From the NCBI RefSeq assembly GCF_900230215.1, contig NZ_LT907982.1, forward strand, positions 1,860,001-1,924,000: 64,000 nt of DNA, read 5' to 3'. The notes below the pieces were generated by a model. The model was not told the DNA's origin and did not search any database. It saw nothing but the letters and a program-made list of their open reading frames with translations. Source of the stretch: Jatrophihabitans sp. GAS493 (GTDB lineage: Bacteria; Actinomycetota; Actinomycetes; Mycobacteriales; Jatrophihabitantaceae). Numbering within the stretch: the stretch's first letter is position 1; each line of letters starts with the position of its first letter. Below, one piece after another: positions 16,612-24,603 of this stretch. The position numbers and the translations under genes were made by a program.

Positions 16612-18252
16612 ATGATCAGGGTCAAGTCCACCGTCGCCGCGATGGGAGCCCTGGCTCTCACCGCCGGCCTCTTCGTGGTGTCGGCAAACGCCGCATCGGC
16701 CGCGCCACCGTCCTTCCAGCCGGATGCGCAGGCTGCGGGCACCGTTGCCTTCTATAACGCCTCAGGTGTGCAGATCACCTCGGGTTCGCTCAATTCCTCG
16801 CCTTTTGCGGCCTATTACATGGCGTCCACGCCGGTGCCGACGTGGACCGGTGTTCCGGGTGATCCGGACGCTCCCGGTCCCAAGGCCGCGGCGGTTTTCT
16901 ACACGCCGGTGCAGGGTCAGCTGCCGGCGGCCTGGCAGACGGGCGATATCGAGACCTCCAGCCAGACCATCGGTACCCACCCGGGGTACCCCGGCGTGCT
17001 GGCGACCACCACCAATCCGGTGGTGAAGGATGACTCCGGCTTCGCCGACATGACCGACCACATCGCCAACTTCACCAGCACTGACGCGGCGGACCCGAAC
17101 ATCTACGAGGTCCGACTGCTGAACAGCAATGGCCAGCTCTACTGGTCTTCTGACATCAAGGTCGACACGGTCAATAACACGTGGACGCAGGTCTACCCGA
17201 CCGTGGCGGCTGCTCCGGCGGTGACGGCGATCTCGCCGACGTCGGGTCCGATCGCTGGTGGCACGACGGTGACGATTACGGGTACTGGGTTCACTGGTGC
17301 GACGAAGGTGACGTTCGGTACGAAGGCGGCGACGAGTTTCACTGTCGTGTCTTCGACGAAGATCACGGCGGTGACTCCGGCGCAGACGGCGGGGACGCAC
17401 AGCATCACGGTGACGACGCCGGGTGGTACGAGTGCGTTGGTGGCGGCTGATGTGTTCACCGCGACGGCGGCTGCTCCGGCGGTGACGGCGATCTCGCCGA
17501 CGTCGGGTCCGATCGCTGGTGGCACGACGGTGACGATTACGGGTACTGGGTTCACTGGTGCGACGAAGGTGACGTTCGGTACGAAGGCGGCGACGAGTTT
17601 CACTGTCGTGTCTTCGACGAAGATCACGGCGGTGACTCCGGCGCAGACGGCGGGGACGCACAGCATCACGGTGACGACGCCGGGTGGTACGAGTGCGTTG
17701 GTGGCGGCTGATGTGTTCACCGCGACGGCGGCTGCTCCGGCGGTGACGGCGATCTCGCCGACGTCGGGTCCGATCGCTGGTGGCACGACGGTGACGATTA
17801 CGGGTACTGGGTTCACTGGTGCGACGAAGGTGACGTTCGGTACGAAGGCGGCGACGAGTTTCACTGTCGTGTCTTCGACGAAGATCACGGCGGTGACTCC
17901 GGCGCAGACGGCGGGGACGCACAGCATCACGGTGACGACGCCGGGTGGTACGAGTGCGTTGGTGGCGGCTGATGTGTTCACCGCGACGGCGGCTGCTCCG
18001 GCGGTGACGGCGATCTCGCCGACGTCGGGTCCGATCGCTGGTGGCACGACGGTGACGATTACGGGTACTGGGTTCACTGGTGCGACGAAGGTGACGTTCG
18101 GTACGAAGGCGGCGACGAGTTTCACTGTCGTGTCTTCGACGAAGATCACGGCCGTCACTCCGGCCCAGACCGCGGGCGCGCACAGCATTCAGGTGACGAC
18201 ACCGAGCGGGTCCAGCCCGTTGGTTGACGCGGACAAGTTCACTGCCGTCTAA
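16612..18252 (+). CDS. secreted surface protein: shared N-domain plus four IPT/TIG repeats
   Basis: 546 residues from ATG 16612, with GGGAGA 7 bases upstream; a GTG at 16609 is adjacent. Signal peptide about 1-31 (cut near SAA/PP). Residues about 31-198 are the domain shared with the genes at 12461 and 18518 (QPDAQAAGTVAFYNASGVQITSG ... DIKVDTVNNTWTQVYP). Residues 199-546 are four 87-residue IPT/TIG Ig-like repeats beginning AAPAVTAISPTSGPIAGGTT. There is no membrane helix, WxL segment or sorting motif, so retention must be non-covalent or the protein is released. TIG repeats usually act as stalks or adhesive modules; no ligand can be read from the sequence. Confidence 0.78.
   Translation: MIRVKSTVAAMGALALTAGLFVVSANAASAAPPSFQPDAQAAGTVAFYNASGVQITSGSLNSSPFAAYYMASTPVPTWTGVPGDPDAPGPKAAAVFYTPVQGQLPAAWQTGDIETSSQTIGTHPGYPGVLATTTNPVVKDDSGFADMTDHIANFTSTDAADPNIYEVRLLNSNGQLYWSSDIKVDTVNNTWTQVYPTVAAAPAVTAISPTSGPIAGGTTVTITGTGFTGATKVTFGTKAATSFTVVSSTKITAVTPAQTAGTHSITVTTPGGTSALVAADVFTATAAAPAVTAISPTSGPIAGGTTVTITGTGFTGATKVTFGTKAATSFTVVSSTKITAVTPAQTAGTHSITVTTPGGTSALVAADVFTATAAAPAVTAISPTSGPIAGGTTVTITGTGFTGATKVTFGTKAATSFTVVSSTKITAVTPAQTAGTHSITVTTPGGTSALVAADVFTATAAAPAVTAISPTSGPIAGGTTVTITGTGFTGATKVTFGTKAATSFTVVSSTKITAVTPAQTAGAHSIQVTTPSGSSPLVDADKFTAV
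17206..18249 (+). repeat. 261-bp tandem repeat, four copies (TIG-encoding)
   Basis: Units start at 17206, 17467, 17728 and 17989, exactly 261 bp (87 codons) apart. Units 1-3 appear identical base for base on inspection. Unit 4 is identical until about 18150, then diverges to codons ending in C (GCCGTCACTCCGGCC instead of GCGGTGACTCCGGCG). The repeats favour GCG, ACG and GTG codons, while the flanking gene favours GCC, ACC and GTC. Copy number may vary between strains or be miscounted in assemblies. Confidence 0.95.
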
Positions 18253-18278
18253 CTGAAGCAGCTGGTTACAGGTAAAGG

Positions 18279-18310
18279 CGATCGGCCCGGATGTCAATCC
18301 GGGCCGATCG
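18279..18310 (+). terminator. 13-bp stem terminator after the TIG-repeat gene
   Basis: CGATCGGCCCGGA and its perfect complement enclose a 6-nt loop (TGTCAA), 27 bp past the stop at 18252, followed by a moderately T-rich stretch. Confidence 0.72.
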
Positions 18311-18398
18311 TCGTCTGTTTGCGCAATCCCTCGTGCCGCAGACGAGAGCGTTACTGAATGCTGTCGAGGAATCGCAGTATTCGCACCGGAGCCATCGC

Positions 18399-18416
18399 GT
18401 TCATCCCTAGTTAACG
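18399..18416 (+). promoter_or_regulatory. PHO box upstream of the LANTG protein gene
   Basis: GTTCATC and GTTAACG start 11 nt apart, about 100 bp before the GTG at 18518. The first unit matches GTTCACC at six of seven positions. Its sequence closely parallels the site at 16445. Confidence 0.55.
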
Positions 18417-18517
18417 AGACGACACCCGTGAAGTCACCCGGGGGCGAGATTCCGTACGTCTGTCAAGGACAACCTGTGGCAGTCAGAGGAGTTCAACTCT
18501 CACTAGGAGTCCGGTCA

Positions 18518-20074
18518 GTGAAGCTTTTCCACCGCATTAAGCAGGCGCAGAGACGGAGTCTCTCAATTGGGCTCGCGACGGCCTTGACCGTTGTCGTGGG
18601 GTCGGCGCTGATCGTGTCAAGTGACGCCACCGCGGCCGTCGCGGCGCCGCCGTCGTTCCAGCCCGACTCGCACGCTGCGGGCACGATCTCCTTCTACGAC
18701 GCCTCGGGTGCGCAGATCACGTCAGGTTCGCTTGATGCGTCGCCGCTCGCCGCTTACTACATGGCGTCCACTCCCGTCCCGGTCTGGACCGGGATTCCCG
18801 GCGATCCGGACGCCCCGGGACCCAAGGTTGCCGCTGTCTTTTACACGCCGGTGCAGGGCCAGACACCGGCAGCCTGGCAGACCGGCGACATCGAGACGAC
18901 GAGCCAGGTCATCGGTACGCACCCGGGCTATCCCGGCGCGCTCGCGACCACTACGAACCCGGTGGTGAAGGATGACTCCGGCTTCGCGGACATGACAGAC
19001 CACATCTCGAACTTCACCAGCACCGACACCACCGACCCGAACATTTATGAGGTCCGGCTGCTGAACAGCAACGGTCAGCTCTACTGGTCGTCTGATATCC
19101 AGGTCGACACGGTCGCCAACACCTGGACCCAGGTCTACCCGGTCGTCACTGGCGGCGCTACGCCGACGCCGACCCCGGCCGTCACCCCGTCGCCCACGCC
19201 GGTGGTCACTCCGGCTCCGACCCCGGTCCCCACTGCGGCTCCGACGCCAGTGGTCACGCCCACGCCGACCCCGGTTGTCACTCCGGTGCCGACGCCAGTG
19301 GTGACTCCGGCTCCGACCCCGGTGGCGACGGCGGCTCCGACCCCGGTCGTCACACCGACGCCAGCGCCTACTGCGGCTCCGACTCCGGTCGCTACTGCAG
19401 CGCCGACCCCGGTGGTCACTCCGGCTCCGACTCCGGTGGTCACTCCGTCTCCGGCTCCGGTCGTTACGCCGACGCCGGTGGTGACGCCCGTGCCGACCCC
19501 GGTCGTGACGCCCACGCCGACGGTAGCGGCGACCCCGTCACCGACGCCGGTCGCCACGGTGGCCCCGACGCCGGCAGCGTCGCCGGCTCCGTCGCCCACT
19601 CCGGTTCCCGTTGTCACGGCCACGCCGACACCGGGCGCCACGGTTGGCTCGATCACCGACCCGAACGGCGACCCGATCGCCCAGGGGAGCACGCTGACTC
19701 CGGGCCAGTCGCTGAGCATCAGCACATCGGGCTTCGCCCCGGGTGAGAAGGTCACTCCGGTCGTGCACTCCACGCCGATCACGCTGGCCGCGGTCACCGC
19801 GGACGCTGAGGGCAACCTCATCTACGCGTTCACCGTGCCGGCGGGGCTGGAGGGGGGAGCCCACACGCTGGTCCTCAGCGGTGCCCACACCAGCACGACC
19901 TTCAGCTTCCGGATCGACTCGACGGTGACCGGTGCCACCATCACCCCGACCGACCCGAATGCGGCGCTGGCCAACACCGGCTTTGACGCCACCGGCATCG
20001 GTGGCCTGGGTGCGGTACTGGCGCTGCTCGGCGCCGGACTGGTTGCTCTCGCGATTCGCCGCCGGGCCAGCTAG
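18518..20074 (+). CDS. LANTG-anchored surface protein with shared N-domain and Pro/Thr stalk
   Basis: 518 residues from GTG 18518 (AGGAG 8 bases upstream). Signal peptide about 1-43, then the shared ~165-residue domain (QPDSHAAGTISFYDASGAQITSG ... DIQVDTVANTWTQVYP). A ~160-residue stalk of TPxP/VVTP repeats follows (DNA 19159-19632), then a beta-sandwich-like domain (GSITDPNGDPIAQGSTL, about 378-460). The C-terminus has LANTG at 484-488, a hydrophobic helix and RRRAS. LAxTG is the recognition motif of class E sortases (family knowledge), so covalent attachment to peptidoglycan is expected. The only sortase-like gene nearby (9687) is catalytically degenerate, so an active sortase must be encoded elsewhere. 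Confidence 0.82.
   Translation: MKLFHRIKQAQRRSLSIGLATALTVVVGSALIVSSDATAAVAAPPSFQPDSHAAGTISFYDASGAQITSGSLDASPLAAYYMASTPVPVWTGIPGDPDAPGPKVAAVFYTPVQGQTPAAWQTGDIETTSQVIGTHPGYPGALATTTNPVVKDDSGFADMTDHISNFTSTDTTDPNIYEVRLLNSNGQLYWSSDIQVDTVANTWTQVYPVVTGGATPTPTPAVTPSPTPVVTPAPTPVPTAAPTPVVTPTPTPVVTPVPTPVVTPAPTPVATAAPTPVVTPTPAPTAAPTPVATAAPTPVVTPAPTPVVTPSPAPVVTPTPVVTPVPTPVVTPTPTVAATPSPTPVATVAPTPAASPAPSPTPVPVVTATPTPGATVGSITDPNGDPIAQGSTLTPGQSLSISTSGFAPGEKVTPVVHSTPITLAAVTADAEGNLIYAFTVPAGLEGGAHTLVLSGAHTSTTFSFRIDSTVTGATITPTDPNAALANTGFDATGIGGLGAVLALLGAGLVALAIRRRAS
19159..19632 (+). repeat. degenerate Thr-Pro stalk repeat inside the LANTG protein gene
   Basis: About 470 bp of short C-rich units encoding variations of (A/P/V)TP(V/S/A)PTPVVTP. 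Synonymous variation between units (ACG/ACC/ACT, CCG/CCC) shows it is older than the TIG array next door. Expected to be an extended, wall-spanning stalk. Confidence 0.85.
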
Positions 20075-20093
20075 TCAGGTTTAGCCAGTCAGT

Positions 20094-20121
20094 GGCGGGG
20101 TCGATCTCAATCGGCCCCGCC
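20094..20121. terminator. bidirectional terminator between convergent genes
   Basis: A 12-bp stem (GGCGGGGTCGAT / ATCGGCCCCGCC, one G-T pair) with a 4-nt loop lies between the convergent stops at 20074 and 20107. It overlaps the end of the LtrA-like gene. Confidence 0.65.
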
Positions 20122-21315
20122 GCTGCTATCTACGCTCGCGAGTGCAGCGACCGGGTACAGACGGTCGTAGACGCAGAGCGCCAGCACGATCAGGGCCGTC
20201 AGAAGCCCCAGCAGTAGCGGGGCCAGCTGCGGGCCGGCAACCGCCAACCCGACCAGAGCCACCACCGCGGCGAGGCGGCTCCAGGGCGTCCGCCGCCAGA
20301 CGACGGCCTTGAAGCAGGCGTGACCGGCGAGGAAGAGCGCGGTGCCACCGCAGACCAGCAGCACGGTCGAGACTTCCACGTGCTCGTGCGGGTGCAGGTG
20401 GGCGGCGTGCAGCAGTTCCTCGTCGCCGGCCGCCGCGACGATGATCCCGCCGATCAGGATCGGATGTACGAAGTGATAGGCCGAGCGTCCGAGTCGTCCG
20501 GGGTTGGCTGCCTGGGCGATCACGTCGGCGGCGTCCTCGGCGCTGCGATCGAAGTAGACCCACCAGAGCAGCGCGGCACCGACGAGCGCGGTGACGAAGG
20601 TGGCAATCTCGGTCGGGTGGTGCAGCTGCGAGAGCGTCTCGCCGAGCACCACGATCGACTCGCCGAGCGCGATGATGACGAAGAGCTGGCAGCGCTCGGC
20701 GAAGTGGCCGCCGTCGATCGACCACTGCGCCGCCTGCGAGCGTCCGAGGACCGGTGTGTAAAATCCGACCGCACCGCCCAGCAGATCGACGACCACCACG
20801 CCCAACCAGAGCGCCTCCCGAGCGTGCCCGTCGACCAGCCCACCGGCGATGGCCAGAGTGCCACTGACGCAGCACCAGGCGAGGATGCGCTCGAAGTTTC
20901 TCCTGAGAAACGTGTCATGTTCGAGCACGATGACGACGTACAGCGTGCGCCCGATGTGGATCGCGGCGTAGCTGACGCCGACGACCAGGCCGCCGGTGGT
21001 GAAGGCGACGGGCAGCCGCGACGCCATCACCAGGGCACCGAACATGATCGCCAGCAGCATGATCCGGGTGGAGACCACGTCCGGGTCCAGCCAGTTCGTC
21101 ACCCAGGTCGTATAGACCCAGGTGAGCCAGACCAGGCCGAGCAGCAGGGCTGTCTGAAGCGCACCCTCGACAGTGAGATTCTCCAGCAGATGTTTGGAGA
21201 GCTGGGTGATCATGAAGACGAAGACGAGGTCGAAGAAGAGCTCGATGTTCGTCACCGAAGCCGGTTTCGCCTGATCGCGTAGGAACGTTCGTGGCACGGG
21301 TGCGTCCAGGTTCAC
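20107..21315 (-). CDS. LtrA family membrane protein (low temperature requirement A)
   Basis: 402 residues with about eleven hydrophobic segments. The N-terminal signature VTNIELFFDLVFVFMITQLSKHL and the later FAERCQLFVIIALGESIVV are hallmarks of the LtrA family, named from a Listeria gene needed for growth in the cold. The biochemical activity is not established. It is convergent with the surface-protein locus and separated from it by a terminator. The acetyltransferase gene upstream is 30 bp away and could be cotranscribed. Confidence 0.88.
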   Translation of the reverse strand: MNLDAPVPRTFLRDQAKPASVTNIELFFDLVFVFMITQLSKHLLENLTVEGALQTALLLGLVWLTWVYTTWVTNWLDPDVVSTRIMLLAIMFGALVMASRLPVAFTTGGLVVGVSYAAIHIGRTLYVVIVLEHDTFLRRNFERILAWCCVSGTLAIAGGLVDGHAREALWLGVVVVDLLGGAVGFYTPVLGRSQAAQWSIDGGHFAERCQLFVIIALGESIVVLGETLSQLHHPTEIATFVTALVGAALLWWVYFDRSAEDAADVIAQAANPGRLGRSAYHFVHPILIGGIIVAAAGDEELLHAAHLHPHEHVEVSTVLLVCGGTALFLAGHACFKAVVWRRTPWSRLAAVVALVGLAVAGPQLAPLLLGLLTALIVLALCVYDRLYPVAALASVDSSGGAD

Positions 21316-21345
21316 GGCATCTCCAGGTTTGGGCGTCTTCGCGGA

Positions 21346-21807
21346 CTAGTGCGGTGCTACTTCCAGCCGCATGGGGACGTGCGGGATCCCGTCCTCGTCG
21401 TAGGTGTCGCCGTAGCGGCGGAAGCCGAAGTTCTCATACCAACCTTCGAGGTGAGCCTGGCCATTGAGAACGACATCCGGCGGAGTGCCGGCGGCGCGCG
21501 TGTAGTCGACGGCGGCGCGCATCAACTGCGCGGCGAGCCCCCTCGAGCGGGCCGCGGTTGCGGTGGCGACTCGCCCGATCCGCCAGGCATCAGGGTCGTG
21601 CAGCACCCGCAGCGTGGCCAGCACCTCGCCGTCGGGCGAGCTGATCCAGAGCTGACGGGTGCCTGGTTCCAGATCATGCCCGTCCGGGTCGAGATAGACG
21701 CACTCCTGCTCGACCACGAAGATCTCTGAGCGCAGCCGCAGGATGCGGTAGAGCGTGGTGGCGGAGAGGTCCTCAGTCGCGCTGAGGTGGAGCTGGAGTT
21801 CGGGCAT
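21346..21807 (-). CDS. ElaA-like GNAT acetyltransferase
   Basis: 153 residues, full length for the ElaA branch of GNAT proteins. Typical segments are LRLRSEIFVVEQECVYLDPDGHDLE, the acetyl-CoA loop RVATATAARSRGLAAQLM (about 79-96) and GWYENFGFRRYGDTYDEDGIPH near the C-terminus. Substrate unknown. It lies 48 bp downstream of the YciO-like gene on the same strand, so the pair may form an operon. Confidence 0.85.
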   Translation of the reverse strand: MPELQLHLSATEDLSATTLYRILRLRSEIFVVEQECVYLDPDGHDLEPGTRQLWISSPDGEVLATLRVLHDPDAWRIGRVATATAARSRGLAAQLMRAAVDYTRAAGTPPDVVLNGQAHLEGWYENFGFRRYGDTYDEDGIPHVPMRLEVAPH

Positions 21808-21855
21808 CGCCCCATCCCATCACGCCCGATGAGGGGCCAGACGGCAGCGGTGGCC

Positions 21856-22476
21856 TCAGACGAAGCGACTTGGGTCCCCAGCGCCGACCCGCACCACCTC
21901 GGGGGCCTCGCCGGAGAGGTCCACCACCGTGGTCGGCTCGGTGCCGCAGTCGCCGGAGTCGACGACGGCGTCGACCTGGTTGTCCAGCAGTTCCTTGATC
22001 TCCCAGGCCTGAGTCATCGGCTCCTCCTCGTCCGGGAGCAGCAGCGTGCTCGACAGCAGTGGTTCGCCGAGTTCGGTGAGCAGGGCCTGGACGAAGGTGT
22101 GCTTCGGGATGCGAACCCCGACCGTCTTCTTCTTGGGGTGCATCAGCCGCTTCGGCACCTCGCGGGTGGCCGGCAGGATAAAGGTGTAGCTGCCCGGGGT
22201 GCTGGCCTTCACCATCCGAAAGACCGAGTTGGGCACGTGGACGAACTGGGCCAGCTGGGCGAAGTCCCGGCACATGAGGGTGAAGTGGTGATGCTCGTCG
22301 AGGTGACGGATCTCGCGGATACGCTCCAGCCCGCTGCGGTTGCCCAGCTGGCAGCCGAGGGCGAAGCAGGAGTCGGTCGGGTAGGCGATAAGTCCCTCGT
22401 CGCGGATCAGAGCCGCCAGCTGGGTGATCGCTCGCGGTTGCGGGTTTTCCGGGTGGATGTCGAGGTACCGAGCCAT
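21856..22476 (-). CDS. YciO/Sua5-YrdC family protein (threonylcarbamoyl-AMP synthase-like)
   Basis: 206 residues, an RNA-binding YrdC fold. The segment LIRDEGLIAYPTDSCFALGCQLGN matches the P-loop-like substrate site, followed by HHFTLMCRDFAQLAQFV, PGSYTFILPAT, KKKTVGVRIPKH and DAVVDSGDCGTEPTTVVD. This combination (KKKTVGVR, MTQAWEI) is the YciO branch rather than TsaC/Sua5 itself, so a role in tRNA t6A synthesis is possible but not assured. Divergent from the geranylgeranyl reductase gene across an 85-bp gap. Confidence 0.85.
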   Translation of the reverse strand: MARYLDIHPENPQPRAITQLAALIRDEGLIAYPTDSCFALGCQLGNRSGLERIREIRHLDEHHHFTLMCRDFAQLAQFVHVPNSVFRMVKASTPGSYTFILPATREVPKRLMHPKKKTVGVRIPKHTFVQALLTELGEPLLSSTLLLPDEEEPMTQAWEIKELLDNQVDAVVDSGDCGTEPTTVVDLSGEAPEVVRVGAGDPSRFV

Positions 22477-22561
22477 CTGGCCAGCCTAGGCGTATTGGAG
22501 GGTAGGCAGCCGCCGGCTACCCGTCCGACGGCAACCCCGGGAACTGCCTAAACTGTCCACC

Positions 22562-23902
22562 ATGACCGCTACCGCTTCCGCTGGGCCGGACGAGCTCTCC
22601 CGCCCGCAGTCCGAGGTGCCCGACGAGAAGCGCTACGACGCAGACGTGATCGTGGTCGGGGCCGGGCCGTCGGGGAGCGCAGCCGCTTACTGGATGGCCA
22701 GTGCCGGCCTGGACGTGCTGCTGCTGGAGAAGACCACGTTCCCGCGGGACAAGGTCTGCGGTGACGGGCTCACCCCGCGTGGCACCCGGGCTTTGGTTGA
22801 GATGGGCATCGACGTCAGCGAGGAGGCGGGCTGGCTGCACAACCGTGGCCTGCGCGTCATCGGCGGCGGCCAGCGCCTGCACCTGGACTGGCCGGACCTG
22901 ACCAACTTCCCGCCGTACGGGCTGGTCCGCCCGCGGGCCGACCTCGACGCCCTGCTGGCCAACCAGGCGGTGAAGGCCGGTGCCCGTTTGCACGAGCAGA
23001 CCACCGTGAGCGAGCCGCTGCTGGATGCGGCCGGCCAGGTCATCGGTGTGACGGCCAAGGTCGGACCGGATAAGTCACCGGTCACCTACCGGGCGCCGGT
23101 GGTGCTCTCCTGCGATGGAGTCTCCAGCCGGATGGCGCTGGCCCTCGGCGTCCAGCGCAACGACAAACGCCCGATGGGCGTCGCGGTGCGTCGCTACTAC
23201 ACCAGCCCGCGCACTCACGACGACTACCTGGAGTCCTGGCTCGAGCTGTGGGACGGCCCGCCCGGTGCCGACGACGCGAAGCTGCTGCCGGGCTACGGCT
23301 GGATCTTCGGAATGGGCGACGGCACGGTGAACGTCGGTCTCGGCGTCCTCAACTCCAGCGCCGGCTTCCAGAAGACCGACTACCGCCAGTTGCTCACCCG
23401 CTGGCTGGACAACACGCCCGAGGAGTGGGGCCTGCGCGAGCAGAACGCCACCTGCCCGACCCGCGGCGCCGGCCTGCCGATGGGCTTCAACCGCACCCCG
23501 CACTACTCCCGCGGCATGCTGCTGGTCGGTGACTCCGGCGGCTCGGTAAACCCGTTCAACGGCGAGGGCATCCCGTACGCCATGGAGTCCGGCAAGTTCG
23601 CGGCCCAGGCCGTCGTCCAGGCGATGTCGCGGCCGGAGGGCCCGAGCCGGGAACGGGCGCTGCAGGCGTATCCGGAGATGATGGCGCAGGAGTGGGGCGC
23701 CTACTACCGCCTCGGTGGCACGTTCGTGAAGCTGATCGGGAACCCGGCGGTGATGCGGGCCTGTACCCGGCACGGCCTGCCGCACCCGGGCCTGATGCGT
23801 TTCGTCCTCAAATTGCTGGCGAATCTCAATGAGCCGCATGGTGGCGACCTCTCGGACCGGGTCATTCAGGTCCTCACCAAGATCACCCCGGCGATCAGAT
23901 AG
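22562..23902 (+). CDS. geranylgeranyl reductase family FAD oxidoreductase (probable menaquinone reductase)
   Basis: 446 residues. The FAD-binding motif VVGAGPSGSAAAYWMASAG is at about residue 31. It is followed by FPRDKVCGDGLTPRG, the catalytic-face segment GFNRTPHYSRGMLLVGDSGGSVNPFNGEGI and an ESGKFAAQAV helix, all typical of the family. In mycobacteria the related MenJ saturates one isoprene unit of menaquinone and sits near a polyprenyl synthase and htpX. Here the same partners occur at 46028 and 54527 around the complex I operon, supporting a menaquinone role. Convergent with vapC, 6 bp apart. Confidence 0.85.
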   Translation: MTATASAGPDELSRPQSEVPDEKRYDADVIVVGAGPSGSAAAYWMASAGLDVLLLEKTTFPRDKVCGDGLTPRGTRALVEMGIDVSEEAGWLHNRGLRVIGGGQRLHLDWPDLTNFPPYGLVRPRADLDALLANQAVKAGARLHEQTTVSEPLLDAAGQVIGVTAKVGPDKSPVTYRAPVVLSCDGVSSRMALALGVQRNDKRPMGVAVRRYYTSPRTHDDYLESWLELWDGPPGADDAKLLPGYGWIFGMGDGTVNVGLGVLNSSAGFQKTDYRQLLTRWLDNTPEEWGLREQNATCPTRGAGLPMGFNRTPHYSRGMLLVGDSGGSVNPFNGEGIPYAMESGKFAAQAVVQAMSRPEGPSRERALQAYPEMMAQEWGAYYRLGGTFVKLIGNPAVMRACTRHGLPHPGLMRFVLKLLANLNEPHGGDLSDRVIQVLTKITPAIR

Positions 23903-23908
23903 CGCACC

Positions 23909-24343
23909 TCAGCCAGAGAGCAGACTCCGAGTTCGAAGGGCTGGAAATCGGCTGAAGTCGCGGTCCAGTGTGAGTAGTTCCCGAACGCCATGACTCAGGC
24001 AGGTGGCGGCTATCCGGGCGTCGTGCACAGACGGACCAGTGAGGTGGGCCTGGCGTATCAGGTCGCCGAGGATTTCGAGATGATTTACCGACTCGGTCAG
24101 CAGGGCCACTGACGGCGATGCGCACCACGCGTCGATCTGGTCCAGGGCTTGTTCGCGCGTGCTTGGCGGGGCGAAGATCCTTCGGTTGGTGACTACCGCA
24201 TAGAACTCGTGAAGGCACGTCCAGGGAATCGCCCACGTTGACGCCGACTCAGCCAGGTCGCGCATCGCGGCGGCCGCAGGCTCATGGAACGGCGAGTCCT
24301 GGCGATGGGCATATACCAGCACGTTGGTATCAACCGCGATCAC
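23909..24343 (-). CDS. vapC: VapC-like PIN-domain ribonuclease toxin
   Basis: 144 residues, GTG start immediately after the antitoxin stop. The PIN domain shows the first acidic residue in MIAVDTNVLVYAH, a conserved Glu in CLHEFYAVVTN, and the distal acidic pair in VHDARIAATCLSHGVRELLTLDRDF. PIN toxins cleave RNA, commonly tRNA or rRNA, when the labile antitoxin is lost. All key acidic residues are present, so it looks intact. Confidence 0.88.
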   Translation of the reverse strand: MIAVDTNVLVYAHRQDSPFHEPAAAAMRDLAESASTWAIPWTCLHEFYAVVTNRRIFAPPSTREQALDQIDAWCASPSVALLTESVNHLEILGDLIRQAHLTGPSVHDARIAATCLSHGVRELLTLDRDFSRFPALRTRSLLSG

Positions 24344-24583
24344 CTAACTCGGCACCCCGTAGGCCGCGTCGCGAATAACGTCCCAGGGAGCGTCGCGAAA
24401 TTCAGGCTGCAGACCCTCCCCGCCGACTGAGAGGTCGGGGAGTACAAACGGCTTTCGTGCCTGGTCTTCGATCAACCGGCGCAACGCCTGCTCTACCAAT
24501 GACTTACTGGTCGTTCCGCGTTGTTTCGCCAACTCCTGCACCTCGCGCAACAACGGCTCAGGCAGGTCGAACGTGGTCTTCAT
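24344..24583 (-). CDS. vapB: VapB-like ribbon-helix-helix antitoxin
   Basis: 79 residues. The N-terminal MKTTFDLPEPLLREVQELAKQRGTTSKSLVEQALRRLIED is a ribbon-helix-helix DNA-binding unit. The C-terminal part with PFVLPDLSVGGEGL is the expected toxin-wrapping tail. Its TAG is directly followed by the vapC GTG. A perfect palindrome 21 bp upstream of the start is the likely autoregulatory operator. Confidence 0.87.
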   Translation of the reverse strand: MKTTFDLPEPLLREVQELAKQRGTTSKSLVEQALRRLIEDQARKPFVLPDLSVGGEGLQPEFRDAPWDVIRDAAYGVPS

Positions 24584-24603
24584 ACTGCTGACATTACCAT
24601 CCT

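Noticed and set aside
17206-18249. Tandem repeat considered as a CRISPR array or integration hotspot
   Set aside because: Units are 261 bp, multiples of three, without spacers, and encode an IPT/TIG domain.
16762-18297. Long antisense open frames (511 and 331 codons) across the TIG-repeat gene
   Set aside because: They mirror the 261-bp repeat and the codon bias of the sense gene. Their products are Arg/His-rich or Val/Pro-rich repeats without a domain or a supported start.
23909-24583. Mobile element around vapBC
   Set aside because: No transposase, integrase, flanking direct repeats or tRNA target are visible; only the toxin-antitoxin pair itself is accessory.
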